64,000 bases of DNA from Improbicoccus devescovinae (GTDB lineage: Bacteria; Bacillota; Clostridia; Oscillospirales; Acutalibacteraceae), in contig BSWA01000002.1 in the NCBI GenBank assembly GCA_036245095.1, forward strand, positions 1-64,000. The letters are read 5' to 3'. Of the stretch, positions 55,974-64,000 are shown piece by piece. The notes under the pieces were generated by a model. It worked only from the letters and a program-made list of their open reading frames with translations. It was not told where the DNA came from and made no database searches. The position numbers and the translations under genes are program-made. Within the stretch, counting starts at the first letter, position 1, and the number at the start of each line of letters is the position of its first letter.

Positions 55974-56381
55974 GTGATTTTGTTGGATACGACGCAAAGA
56001 TTTAAAATTCAGAGAATGCGAGAAGATGGTGAAAGCTATACTAAAATTGCAGGAGTTACTGGAGTTTCAGCAAACACAATCAAGTCGTTTTGTAGACGGA
56101 ATAATTTTAAAGTTTTGAAAATAAAAGATGATAAATCTCAAAATTTTTGTAAAAACTGCAGCAAAGCGCTGATTCTGGATAAAAAAACTAAACCAGAGAA
56201 ATTTTGCTGTAAAACTTGTAAAAATCGTTGCTGGAACAAAAATCGAAATATCTATACAAATAAGCCCAAAAATATAGTAATTTGTAAGCATTGCGGCAAG
56301 AAATTTACAGATTATCAAAATAGCAAAAGAATTTATTGCAGTCATCAATGTTACATTAATTTTCGTTACAAAAGCCCATAA
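55974..56381 (+). CDS. HTH and double zinc-ribbon protein (copy 2)
   Basis: Identical to 17068-17475: an N-terminal helix-turn-helix and two four-Cys zinc modules. It begins at or just after the TGA of the lysozyme reading frame. It is followed by the terminator at 56394. Confidence 0.75.
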   Translation: MILLDTTQRFKIQRMREDGESYTKIAGVTGVSANTIKSFCRRNNFKVLKIKDDKSQNFCKNCSKALILDKKTKPEKFCCKTCKNRCWNKNRNIYTNKPKNIVICKHCGKKFTDYQNSKRIYCSHQCYINFRYKSP

Positions 56382-56393
56382 ATATTATTACTT

Positions 56394-56417
56394 GGAGCCG
56401 TAAAACGGCTCCTTTTT
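56394..56417 (+). terminator. Intrinsic terminator (copy 2)
   Basis: GGAGCCG-TAAAA-CGGCTCC followed by T5, after the HTH/zinc gene. Confidence 0.85.
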
Positions 56418-56457
56418 CATGCTTAATTTTAAATTAAATTTTGGAGGATTTTTTAAT

Positions 56458-57251
56458 ATGAATGAACTTACAATTTTTAAAAATGAGGAATTTGGCGAAA
56501 TTAGAACAATTTTAATTGAGGGTAATCCTCACCTCATTTTGTTAGCATTGATGTCGCAAAAAATTTAGATTATGCCAACCCAAGTAAAGCAGTTCACGAC
56601 CACTGCAAAGGTATTTCCAAGTTGGGAATACCTTCGGTTGGAGGAATTCAAGAAACGAACGTAATCTCTGAAGGCGATGTTTATCGTCTGATAATCAAAG
56701 CAGCTGACCAGAACAAAAATTCTGAAATAAAATTAAAAGCAGAAAAATTTGAACGTTGGGTTTTCGATGAAGTCTTGCCATCCATCCGCAAACACGGAAT
56801 GTATGCCACAAAAGAACTACTAAATAATCCTGATTTGCTCATCGAAATGGCACAGGCTTTAAAAATTGAGCGTGCTGAAAAAGAATATCTGCAAATTCAG
56901 TCTAAAAAAGATAAGCCGAAAGTAATTTTTGCAGATGCTGTCTCAGTTTCCGATGGCACAATTTTAATTGGCGAACTCGCAAAAATTCTGAAAGGTAACG
57001 GTATCGAAATCGGACAAAATCGTTTATTCGAAAAGCTTCGTCAAGACGGATATCTCATAAAACGTAACGGTACTGATTACAATATGCCGACACAAAAATC
57101 GATGGAACTGGAACTTTTCAAAATAAAAGAAACCGCAATTACTCATTCTGACGGGCACATCACTGTAAATAAAACCACTAAAGTTACAGGTAAAGGTCAG
57201 CAATATTTTGTAAATTACTTTCTTGGCGTGGTGCGGCTAAATGACAGATAA
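56458..57251 (+). pseudogene. Phage antirepressor, frameshifted (copy 2)
   Basis: ATG at 56458 follows GGAGGATTTTTTAAT. The BRO-N frame breaks near 56530 and stops at 56566-56568, then the downstream frame covers the rest of BRO-N and KilAC to 57251. The lesion is the same as in copy 1. Confidence 0.85.
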
Positions 57252-57423
57252 ACAATTTGAACGCGAAAAAAATTATCAAATTTCAATTTTACTTATAAAA
57301 TCTATGCTTAAAAACAGCGTTATTTCCAAAAAAGATTTTGATGTAGTTAATGACAAATTAATCAAAAAATACAAACCAATTTTTGGTGAGCTAAATCACC
57401 TGAAAAACCGCATTAAACCTTGA
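57241..57423 (+). CDS. SHOCT-like small protein (copy 2)
   Basis: Identical to the 60-residue protein at 16026-16208. It overlaps the antirepressor end by 11 bases and precedes the recombinase by 48 bases. Confidence 0.65.
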   Translation: MTDKQFEREKNYQISILLIKSMLKNSVISKKDFDVVNDKLIKKYKPIFGELNHLKNRIKP

Positions 57424-57471
57424 CTAATAGCCTTAATATATGGATATATATGAATGGAGGATTAAAAAATT

Positions 57472-58821
57472 ATGAAGAAAAATATTACAAAAATTGAGCC
57501 AAAAAACTGTCACTTTTTGAATAAAAAATGTGTTGTGGCTTACGCCAGAGTTTCTGACGGCAAAGAGGCGATGCTCCATTCATTGTCAGCGCAAGTCAGT
57601 TATTACAGCGATTATATCCAAAATCATAAAAATTGGGAATATACAGGAGTTTACATTGATAAAGCCTATACCGGCACAAAAGGCGAGAGGCCTGAATTTC
57701 AAAAGCTTATTCAAGACTGTCGTAAAGGCAAAATCGATATGATTATTTGTAAGTCAATCACTAGATTTGCGAGAAACACGGTGGATATGCTCTTAATTAC
57801 CAGAGAACTCAAAAATTTGAGTGTTGACGTCTATTTTGAACAGGAAAAAATTCACAGTCTGAGTGAAGATGGCGAGCTGATGCTTACAATTCTTGCGAGC
57901 TATGCACAAGAAGAATCAAGAGTTGTTTCTGAAAATTGCAAATGGAAACTGAGAAAGAAATTCAAATCAGGGATACCGAACAATTTTAAAATTTATGGAT
58001 ATGAATTAAAAAACGGCAGACTAGAAATAACTACTAAAGAAGCCAAAATCATAAAAATAATTTTTAAAAATTACCTTGAAGGATTAGGCAAAAACGCCAT
58101 TATGAAGAAGCTTAATAAACTTAAAATAAAGCCGAAAATCAGTGATTTTTGGAACGAAAGCACAATTGATAAAATTTTAAGAAATGAAAAATATGTCGGC
58201 GATATGCTTTTTCAGAAAACATACGTCAATAATCATCTTGAGAAGAAAAAGATTAAAAATAGCGGTGAATTGCCAATGTATCTGGTCAAAAACAGTCATG
58301 AAGCAATAATTGACAGAGAAATTTTTGATAAAGTTCAAAATGAAATTAGAAGAAGAGCTGAAATTTACAAGCCTAAAAACAAACTAAAATCAGAATCAAA
58401 ATACCTGTTCACAAGCAAGATAAAATGCGAAATCTGCGGTAAAAATTATAGAAGGAAAATTAATGGCGTCGGAACAAAATATGAAAAAGCAGTTTGGATT
58501 TGTTCATCGTTTAACCTAAAAGGCAAATTTGAATGCAGTTCAAAACAAGTTCCTGAGGAAATTTTGAAATCAAAAATAGCAGAAATACTTAATTTATCGG
58601 AATTTAACGAAGAAAAATTTAAGGAAAAATTCAAAGAAATAAATCTGATTGAGATTTCCAAAGCTGGAAGTCTCAATTTTATTTTTCAGAACGGGACAAT
58701 TATGCGAAAAGTGTGGAGTTACAAGTCTCGAAGTGAATCTTGGACGCCAGAAATGAAAGAAAAAGCAAGACAAAAATCTTTAGAAAGGAGCAATCAAAAT
58801 GCCTGCAACAACGGCAGTTAG
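57472..58821 (+). CDS. Large serine recombinase (copy 2)
   Basis: Identical to 14628-15977, with catalytic Ser28, the recombinase domain and the zinc ribbon all intact. GGAGG lies 11 bases before ATG. Because two identical, apparently active recombinase genes face each other across 36 kb, the enzyme and the repeats themselves could both drive rearrangement. Confidence 0.93.
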   Translation: MKKNITKIEPKNCHFLNKKCVVAYARVSDGKEAMLHSLSAQVSYYSDYIQNHKNWEYTGVYIDKAYTGTKGERPEFQKLIQDCRKGKIDMIICKSITRFARNTVDMLLITRELKNLSVDVYFEQEKIHSLSEDGELMLTILASYAQEESRVVSENCKWKLRKKFKSGIPNNFKIYGYELKNGRLEITTKEAKIIKIIFKNYLEGLGKNAIMKKLNKLKIKPKISDFWNESTIDKILRNEKYVGDMLFQKTYVNNHLEKKKIKNSGELPMYLVKNSHEAIIDREIFDKVQNEIRRRAEIYKPKNKLKSESKYLFTSKIKCEICGKNYRRKINGVGTKYEKAVWICSSFNLKGKFECSSKQVPEEILKSKIAEILNLSEFNEEKFKEKFKEINLIEISKAGSLNFIFQNGTIMRKVWSYKSRSESWTPEMKEKARQKSLERSNQNACNNGS

Positions 58822-58829
58822 AGCAATTT

Positions 58830-59177
58830 ATGAAAAAAGCAATTTTATACTGCCGCGTGGCAACAAGTAACAATGCCAATAAAGCATTAGATCTTCAAGA
58901 ACAAAACACAAGGGATTACGCAGCACTGTGCGGTTTTGAAGTTGTTAATGTGATCAAAGAAATTGGTAAAAAACAAGATGGATTTGAAAAAATTTATGAA
59001 TTAATTAAACATTATAAAATAGACGCGATAATAGCCGAAAATCTAAGCCGTTACAGCCGTTCAACTTCAAAAATTATAAATTTTGTTGAAACATTGACGG
59101 CAGAAAACATAAAAACATTGATGGTGGCGGACGGAGATTTGCAAAATATTATACCGCTCTTAAAATCAATGAAATAG
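58830..59177 (+). CDS. Resolvase-like protein lacking the catalytic serine (copy 2)
   Basis: Identical to 14272-14619, with Ala11 at the nucleophile position. It starts eight bases after the recombinase stop. Confidence 0.8.
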   Translation: MKKAILYCRVATSNNANKALDLQEQNTRDYAALCGFEVVNVIKEIGKKQDGFEKIYELIKHYKIDAIIAENLSRYSRSTSKIINFVETLTAENIKTLMVADGDLQNIIPLLKSMK

Positions 59178-59546
59178 TTATATTTTTGTGGACGATGAAC
59201 ATGAAATATCATAATCATATGACCGTTGGATTTTGAAAAATTTTAGTATGTCCTTTTTCGTTTTTTGATCGGCTTTTTCATATGAAATTAGTGTATTCTC
59301 TAGTGCACGCTCTATGCTTAACATAAGTGATCGCATTTCTTTATCGCTAATACGAGAAAGCCTATTCCATTCGATTTCTCCATAAGGCGATAGTGCCTTA
59401 ATATCAGAATAATCTCCAACAACCGATGAAGGTCCTCGTCCAGCGTGTAAATTTTCTAATTCCGTATTATTTCTAACACCATTTACAGCAAGAAGTTTTG
59501 CTAAATCTTTTAATTCTTGTAATCTTTCTTCACTGATATCACTCAT
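59178..59546 (-). CDS. Hypothetical protein of the 4.9-kb element (copy 2)
   Basis: Identical to the 122-residue protein at 13903-14271. It converges on the resolvase-like gene. No function can be assigned. Confidence 0.7.
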   Translation of the reverse strand: MSDISEERLQELKDLAKLLAVNGVRNNTELENLHAGRGPSSVVGDYSDIKALSPYGEIEWNRLSRISDKEMRSLMLSIERALENTLISYEKADQKTKKDILKFFKIQRSYDYDISCSSSTKI

Positions 59547-59818
59547 GAGACTTTGCCCCTCCGTGTTTTATTACTTAAATTATGCTCTATTTTCACAATT
59601 TTTTTTACGGTTGCCGTGAGATGGATTTTTTCGCAAAAATGGCATATTTACTGCATTTGTTAGCCTGGTGCACAATGAAACTTTTCCTCCGAGGTGTGTG
59701 CACAAATGCGCTTTTGGGTTTAAAAATTTAAAAAATCAGACTTTAAAATTTTCTCCTAAACGTTAAAACCCGCAGTATTACTGCGATTCTGGCTTGTATC
59801 AAAATTATGGTTTGATGA

Positions 59819-59904
59819 TGGTGCCGACAGTGGGACTTGAACCCACACACAGTCGCCTGCAACGGATTTTGAGTCCGTCTCGTCTACCATTCCAACACGT
59901 CGGC
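59819..59904 (-). tRNA. tRNA-Leu (anticodon CAA)
   Basis: The cloverleaf is complete: acceptor GCCGACG/TGTCGGC (one G-T pair), D arm with TGGTAGACGA, anticodon arm GGATTT-like pairing around CTCAAAA giving CAA, a long variable arm and T arm GTGGG-TTCAAGT-CCCAC. Discriminator A and CCA are encoded. The ACCA is the junction with element copy 2. Confidence 0.93.
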
Positions 59905-60015
59905 ACAAAATTCTAACCTGGGGTTATTATATTTATTTAAATTTTAAATTTCAAGAAAAAATTTATATTTTCATATTAAATTCATTCGTAAATACAAGCA
60001 CTTCCAAAAAATAGA

Positions 60016-60078
60016 GCCAGGAACGTAAAAAAATTTGTGTAAATGGTTTTCCGGGAAGCAAAATTAATATTTAAAAAA
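60016..60078. repeat. About 60-bp repeat, inverted copy at 1598-1660
   Basis: TGTAAATGGTTTTCC and GCAAAATTAATATT are the reverse complement of the sequence beside the IS at 1596. It sits between tRNA-Leu and the family A element. Confidence 0.6.
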
Positions 60079-60981
60079 TAGACCTCCTCGGAAATTAATT
60101 TTCAAAATTAATTAATCCGCACAACAAAGACATTCTTAATTTAAACCGAGTACGTCGATTACGGTATTTGTTTGCTACTATTTTAAAAACTTTAATTTTT
60201 GCATTTATGTTTTCAATTATGATTCGTTCTTTTGAAATACGCCGATTTTCAGATTTTTCTTCGGCAGTGAGTGTGCCTTTTCTTGGTTTTTTCTTTGGAG
60301 TTTCGCTGTTTTTGTGTAATCTCAAAATTCCCTGATAACCGCTGTCTCCTTGGACTTTTTTATCATTTGAAATCGCATATCCTATACTTTCCTCATAAAG
60401 TTTAAAGTCGTGAGTTTTTCCTTCAGCATGGGCAATACAGATAATATCTTTTGTTTGTCGATTTACAATTAGTTGCGTGTTTATGGTATGCCTTTTTTTC
60501 TTTCCTGAATACCACTGACGCTGTTTTTTTTAGGGCGTTCGACCGGACTTTCCATAACATCAACAACCACAATTTCTATCTCGTTATTTTCAAGTAATGC
60601 TTTTTTGCCGGGTAAACTGAATTTTCTGCTTTTAATCAGTGTATCTTCGACCCAAACGATTGTGTCGTGCGTTGTTGCTTCGCCAACCTCAAACTCAAAT
60701 GCCAATTCTTTTTGTGTCACATACTGTCGCCAGTACTTCAAAGCCATAAATAATTGATCTTGAAGTGTTAATTTTGTGTGCCTGCCTCGACGTTTGTGCT
60801 TTTCAGCGTAAGCTATTTGAAGCTGAGCAATCATCGCACTGTAAGTTTCTTTTTTTACACCTATTAATTGCTTAAAATCTGCATCTTGTAATCTCATAGC
60901 TTTTTCATATCTTGTCAATTTTCATCACCGATATTATTAAATCATATTTAGACATAAAAATCCAATTTCCGAAGAGGTCTA
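60079..60981 (-). mobile_element. IS5-like element family A, 903 bp, apparently intact
   Basis: Terminal repeats TAGACCTCCTCGGAAAT (60079) and, inverted, CCGAAGAGGTCTA (60981) are complete. Frame 1 (145 residues, TTG at 60918) covers the HTH and the first part of the DDE domain. The A8 run (T8 at 60524-60531 on the plus strand) forms the frameshift site. Frame 2 continues SGKKKRHT, GDSGYQGILRLHKNS and KYRNRRTRFKLRM to the stop near 60095 without further shifts. It could be the active source for the other copies. Confidence 0.92.
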
Positions 60982-61293
60982 ATCTATTCTTTATTTTGTG
61001 AAGTTAAAATTTTAATAACAAAATATTTATTTGTTAATGCTAACGTTAGTTGTTCATTTATAATCACGTGTTTACATTTTTAATTATAATACTAAGATTA
61101 TAAAAATGCAAGTATATAAAATAAAAAAATTTAATAACATATTTCAAAAAATATATCAGGTTAAATGTTATAAATAAGTTAAATTTTTAAAAAACCTTGT
61201 TGTTTTTTTTTTTTTTTTTGTTTATTATTAATAAAAAATATTTAATTTTAAATATTTTAAGGTTTAATATATACAAAAAAGAGGTGGACTGTT
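60982..61293. other. Upstream region of the 697-residue gene, with T17 run
   Basis: This 312-base AT-rich stretch has no gene. It contains a homopolymer T17 at 61203-61219, directly between a TTGTTG (61197-61202) and a TATTAT (61223-61228). GAGGTGG at 61281 is the ribosome site of the next gene. Confidence 0.5.
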
Positions 61294-63387
61294 ATGCCTG
61301 CAAAGGAAGAAATTAAGGAACAACTTAAAAATAAAGCTTTTATAATTAGGGTTAAATATTGCTGGCTTGCTAGTAAGTGGTTTATTAAGTTTAGAATGAA
61401 GAATGGAGATAATTGTAAATTAAAATCAACAGGGATTTATGATGCTAGTACTGGTAGGTTGGATTTAGATAAACTTAAAATACAAGTAACTGAAGAATAT
61501 GTTACAGATAAAAAGAAAAAATCAAAGATTAACACTACGTTTTTTGCAAACAGTTTAACATTTTATATAGTAAATAAAAGTAAACCTAAATTATTAACCA
61601 AAGAAACTGATATTACAGAATATGTAAATGGAGACAACGTCAAGGGATATATTTTGTTATTAGAAGCGGAAAGAGCTATCCGTTTAAAGAACGGAACTTG
61701 TAGAATTCAAGCATTGGATGAATCTGATAAATTTATATATTTATCACATAGCATTTATTTAGAGAAAAGTGAATTTAACAGATGTATACCATATTCAAAA
61801 AAATACAATACTTTTTTAAACAGAGCTTTGAAATTAGTTAATAAACAATTGCGTAAATATTTTAATATATATTGTGATCATCATAAAGTAGAAGAAATAT
61901 TTAAAATAAGTATATCAGAGATGGTATGCAAGGAAATAGTAATTAGCCAGTTGGAATTGTGTAGAATTAATGAAAAAGGGCAAATAGATAGGGTTGCTTC
62001 CGGCGCGGGCACGCAGGCACAAACCTTGGAAGTTCAACCACTAAACAAAGGTGGAAGGTTCCTATTACGAATACATCAAAAAATTCATGGTATTTTTTAT
62101 AATATAAAAACAGGTCCAACATATAACCCTCAACACAACACTATTTATTTACCCAATAGACCAGGAGGAACAAAAAAAACAACAGAAGAACATAAAAACG
62201 AACCAGATTCATCAGCTCACCAGGGAGGGACACAGGCACCCCCAAGAGGAAACCAACATGCACCAGAGGAAACATCAGGGGCATCATCGCCCATCAGCCA
62301 ACCACCCGGGGGGCATCACACTGGGATAACCCCGCCTCTCCCCTCAAGTAGCCCAAGCGCTGTATCGGAGGATCCATCGCCGCCGCCTGATCACGGTACA
62401 GATCCTGTTCGGTCTACGTCGCAAGTTCCCGCGCCGGATCCTGAGCCTGAGCCTGAGCCTGAGCCGGTTCCTGTTCCGGTGGCTCCTAAGGCCACCCATC
62501 AGGATGCAGCTCCACCTACTGTTTCGGTCCATGTTCCTCATCCTGCTGCTGCGTCTGTGACTTCTTCGTCTCATGCTCCTGCTACTGCGCCTGCGCGTGT
62601 GTCTTTTGCGGCTCCTGCTGCTGCGCCTGCGCGTGTGCCTTTTGCGGCTCCTCCTAAGGCTACTCCTCCTGCTCAGCCAGCTGCTGCGCCAGCTCATGCT
62701 GCTTCTGCGGCTGCGACTCCTGCTTCGACTCCAGCTTCTGCTCCTCCGCCGGTTCGTGCGGCATCTCCGGCGGCGACACCTGCTTCCGCTCCTACGCCTG
62801 CTTCTTCTCGTGTTTCTTTTTCTGATACTGCTTCGGCTCCTTCGCATCCAGCTGCTGCGCCGTCTCATGCTGCTCCTACGGCTGCTTCTGCTTCGTCTCC
62901 TGCTTCTGCGCCTCCGCCGGTTCGTGCGGCTTCTCCGGCGGCGACACCTGCTTCGACTCCTGCTTCTGCTCCTCCGCCGGTTCGTGCGGCATCTGCGGCT
63001 GCGTCGCCTGCTTCTGCTCCTGATCCATCTCCTGACCCAGATGATTTTGCTATCGATTTAAGCGCTCCAGAACCATCAGAGCTTACGGTGCACTATAACG
63101 GGGAATCCATTACCGTCACAACAACAAAAAAAATTGAGGGTATTGACTTAAATGCCTTTTATAAAAAGATAAAAATTCTTGAGGATAATGGGGGATTTGT
63201 TTTTATGCAGGATAATAACATTGATAGATATATTGAATTTTATAATAAAGACTCAACAGCATTTGCCCGTTGCGTGGAATTTTACAGTAATTCTGACCGT
63301 ATTGCAGAACTTAGAAAAGTTGGCCAAGAATTAAGAGGTGTTGTAAAAGAAATAAAACGTACATCTGAAGCAGTACCAAAATCATAA
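61294..63387 (+). CDS. 697-residue modular protein with GC-rich Pro/Ala/Ser region
   Basis: The function is unknown. ATG follows GAGGTGG. There is no signal peptide. Residues 1-290 are AT-rich-coded and contain beta-hairpin-like units (FIIRVKYCW to WFIKFRMKNG; CRIQALDESDKFIYLS; RFLLRIHQKIHGIFYNI). Residues about 300-590 are almost only Pro, Ala, Ser, Thr and Val, with a PEPEPEPEP run and three copies of an APPPVRAAS unit; the DNA there is strikingly GC-rich compared with the rest of the window. The C-terminal 105 residues return to AT-rich coding and start with another beta unit (ELTVHYNGESITVTTTKK) followed by helices. The layout (folded head, disordered linker, folded tail) matches the modular proteins at 6050 and 9597. 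It is 13 bases from the next gene, so co-transcribed. Confidence 0.7.
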   Translation: MPAKEEIKEQLKNKAFIIRVKYCWLASKWFIKFRMKNGDNCKLKSTGIYDASTGRLDLDKLKIQVTEEYVTDKKKKSKINTTFFANSLTFYIVNKSKPKLLTKETDITEYVNGDNVKGYILLLEAERAIRLKNGTCRIQALDESDKFIYLSHSIYLEKSEFNRCIPYSKKYNTFLNRALKLVNKQLRKYFNIYCDHHKVEEIFKISISEMVCKEIVISQLELCRINEKGQIDRVASGAGTQAQTLEVQPLNKGGRFLLRIHQKIHGIFYNIKTGPTYNPQHNTIYLPNRPGGTKKTTEEHKNEPDSSAHQGGTQAPPRGNQHAPEETSGASSPISQPPGGHHTGITPPLPSSSPSAVSEDPSPPPDHGTDPVRSTSQVPAPDPEPEPEPEPVPVPVAPKATHQDAAPPTVSVHVPHPAAASVTSSSHAPATAPARVSFAAPAAAPARVPFAAPPKATPPAQPAAAPAHAASAAATPASTPASAPPPVRAASPAATPASAPTPASSRVSFSDTASAPSHPAAAPSHAAPTAASASSPASAPPPVRAASPAATPASTPASAPPPVRAASAAASPASAPDPSPDPDDFAIDLSAPEPSELTVHYNGESITVTTTKKIEGIDLNAFYKKIKILEDNGGFVFMQDNNIDRYIEFYNKDSTAFARCVEFYSNSDRIAELRKVGQELRGVVKEIKRTSEAVPKS

Positions 63388-63400
63388 GGAGGCTTTAACT

Positions 63401-64000
63401 ATGAATAATAATAATGATTTGTTTAGATGCAAGGATGGCTTGATATATCCAATTTGTGAAACAAAAGAAGATTTAAAGAAGTTATCAAAAATTTCCGAAA
63501 TAACTATTGATTTTTCTAAAGATTTTAAAGACGAAAACGGAAGCGGGGGAAAAGCGACCGGTTTTTCACAAGAAAATTATGAAAAATTGCAAGGCTGGCA
63601 AGGATTATCATCTCTTAAAACTATGACCATAAAGAATATTGATAGTGACACATTATTAATGCATTTTAAAGCCAATACATTAACTCCTTCCAAGTTTGGG
63701 CGAAGTCTATCAAATATATTGGATCAACTTAAGCAGGCTATTTTAAAAAATAATAATACAGATATAGAAAAAAATTATAAGTCATTAGAATCGTTTGTGC
63801 CATCCCAATGGAAGTGGATAAACCCTATTCATCTTATTATTCAAGGCAAGGGCGAGTACTATTGGATACCTGCAGAAGCTAAGATAAAATCAAAAAATAA
63901 TTCCCAAATGGAACTTTTATTTAAAGAACAAATTCCCACATATTCCGAATTAAAAATCCCTAGTCCTGATGAAGAAGAAAAGGCTAGAATAGAAATAGAA
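63401..64000 (+). CDS. Modular-type hypothetical protein, cut by window end
   Basis: The frame is open from ATG 63401 (AAGGAGG upstream) to the window end, 200 codons. The N-terminus is helical with a strand pattern (LSKISEITIDFSKDF; LSSLKTMTIKNI) and later a beta-hairpin-like unit (NPIHLIIQGKGEYYWIPAEA) like those in the neighbouring modular proteins. No signal peptide is seen. Its ribosome site sequence AAGGAGGCTTTAA nearly equals that of the gene at 9597 (AAGGAGGCTTAA), suggesting related operons. Confidence 0.65.
   Translation, partial: MNNNNDLFRCKDGLIYPICETKEDLKKLSKISEITIDFSKDFKDENGSGGKATGFSQENYEKLQGWQGLSSLKTMTIKNIDSDTLLMHFKANTLTPSKFGRSLSNILDQLKQAILKNNNTDIEKNYKSLESFVPSQWKWINPIHLIIQGKGEYYWIPAEAKIKSKNNSQMELLFKEQIPTYSELKIPSPDEEEKARIEIE

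Larger units (their letters stand above)
54944..59822. mobile_element. 4.9-kb phage-like element, copy 2 (inverted copy of 13627-18505)
   Basis: This is the mirror image of copy 1, with positions summing to 73449 and predicted proteins identical. It reads rightward from the holin to the recombinase and ends at the ACCA of tRNA-Leu on the minus strand. Here the left side is more complete, since the whole holin gene is present beyond 54944. The shared lesions (antirepressor shift, lysozyme stop) show that both copies descend from one already damaged element, and the near-identity shows that the duplication or conversion is recent. Confidence 0.92.

Noticed and set aside
62344..62868. Arg/Ser-rich open frame on the minus strand, and a Leu-rich frame at 62573-63061 on the plus strand
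   Set aside because: Both are shadows of the Pro/Ala/Ser codon repeats in the 697-residue gene; composition is extreme and neither has a ribosome site.

Overview
The window is AT-rich DNA, apparently from a Clostridia-type Firmicute with a decaying, insertion-sequence-ridden and probably host-associated genome. Pointers to the lineage are GatCAB, a SpoIVB-type (S55) peptidase, a clostridial serine-recombinase module, GH25/LysM lysozymes, copper-amine-oxidase-type stalk domains and a sortase-type anchored surface protein. Pointers to decay and host association are dozens of IS fragments, several freshly broken genes and a cluster of exported or injected-looking proteins, including an exported Ras/Rab-like GTPase. 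An intracellular life in a eukaryote such as a protist is an inference, not something the sequence proves. TTG and GTG starts are common, and TAA, TGA and TAG all act as stops.

Layout. 0-6 kb: IS wreckage, an orphan tRNA-Val 3' half carrying a remnant of a tRNA-linked element, a hypothetical protein, then a GH25-LysM lysozyme and an amidase. 6-11.6 kb: two large modular proteins without signal peptides. 11.8-13.3 kb: a DacB/PBP4-type carboxypeptidase. 13.6-18.5 kb: tRNA-Arg followed by a 4.9-kb phage-like element (serine recombinase, inactive-looking resolvase, broken antirepressor, HTH/zinc protein, broken lysozyme, truncated holin). 18.5-25.5 kb: IS elements around topA, plus an Rpn-type nuclease and a broken secreted protein. 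25.6-31.7 kb: a zinc-ribbon protein, a frameshifted potB, a cation-efflux protein, gatC, gatA and spoIVB. 31.9-36.3 kb: the exported GTPase, a possible degenerate relative, and a YPQTG-anchored surface protein. 36.5 kb: gatB. 38-47.3 kb: a contractile-injection-system tube/adaptor protein, a 1378-residue modular protein, a stalk-domain lipoprotein-like protein and an exported M16C protease. 47.3-53.7 kb: IS and recombinase remnants, tRNA-Ser, pyrD and mgtA. 53.8-59.8 kb: the second, inverted copy of the 4.9-kb element, ending at tRNA-Leu. 60-64 kb: an IS and two more modular proteins, the last running off the window.

How the parts may work together. Housekeeping functions (Gln-tRNA amidation, DNA topology, pyrimidine synthesis, Mg2+, polyamine and metal transport, wall remodelling) are scattered singly between accessory islands. 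The accessory islands suggest two export routes. One is Sec secretion of the GTPase pair, the M16 protease and the anchored protein. The other is a contractile injection system, seen here only through its tube/adaptor protein, whose cargo could be the large modular proteins that lack signal peptides. Several of those share an N-terminal helical motif or repeated beta-rich units closing with an I/F-P-E/D-I motif. The two inverted 4.9-kb repeats flank about 36 kb of mostly core genes, so this block may be able to invert.
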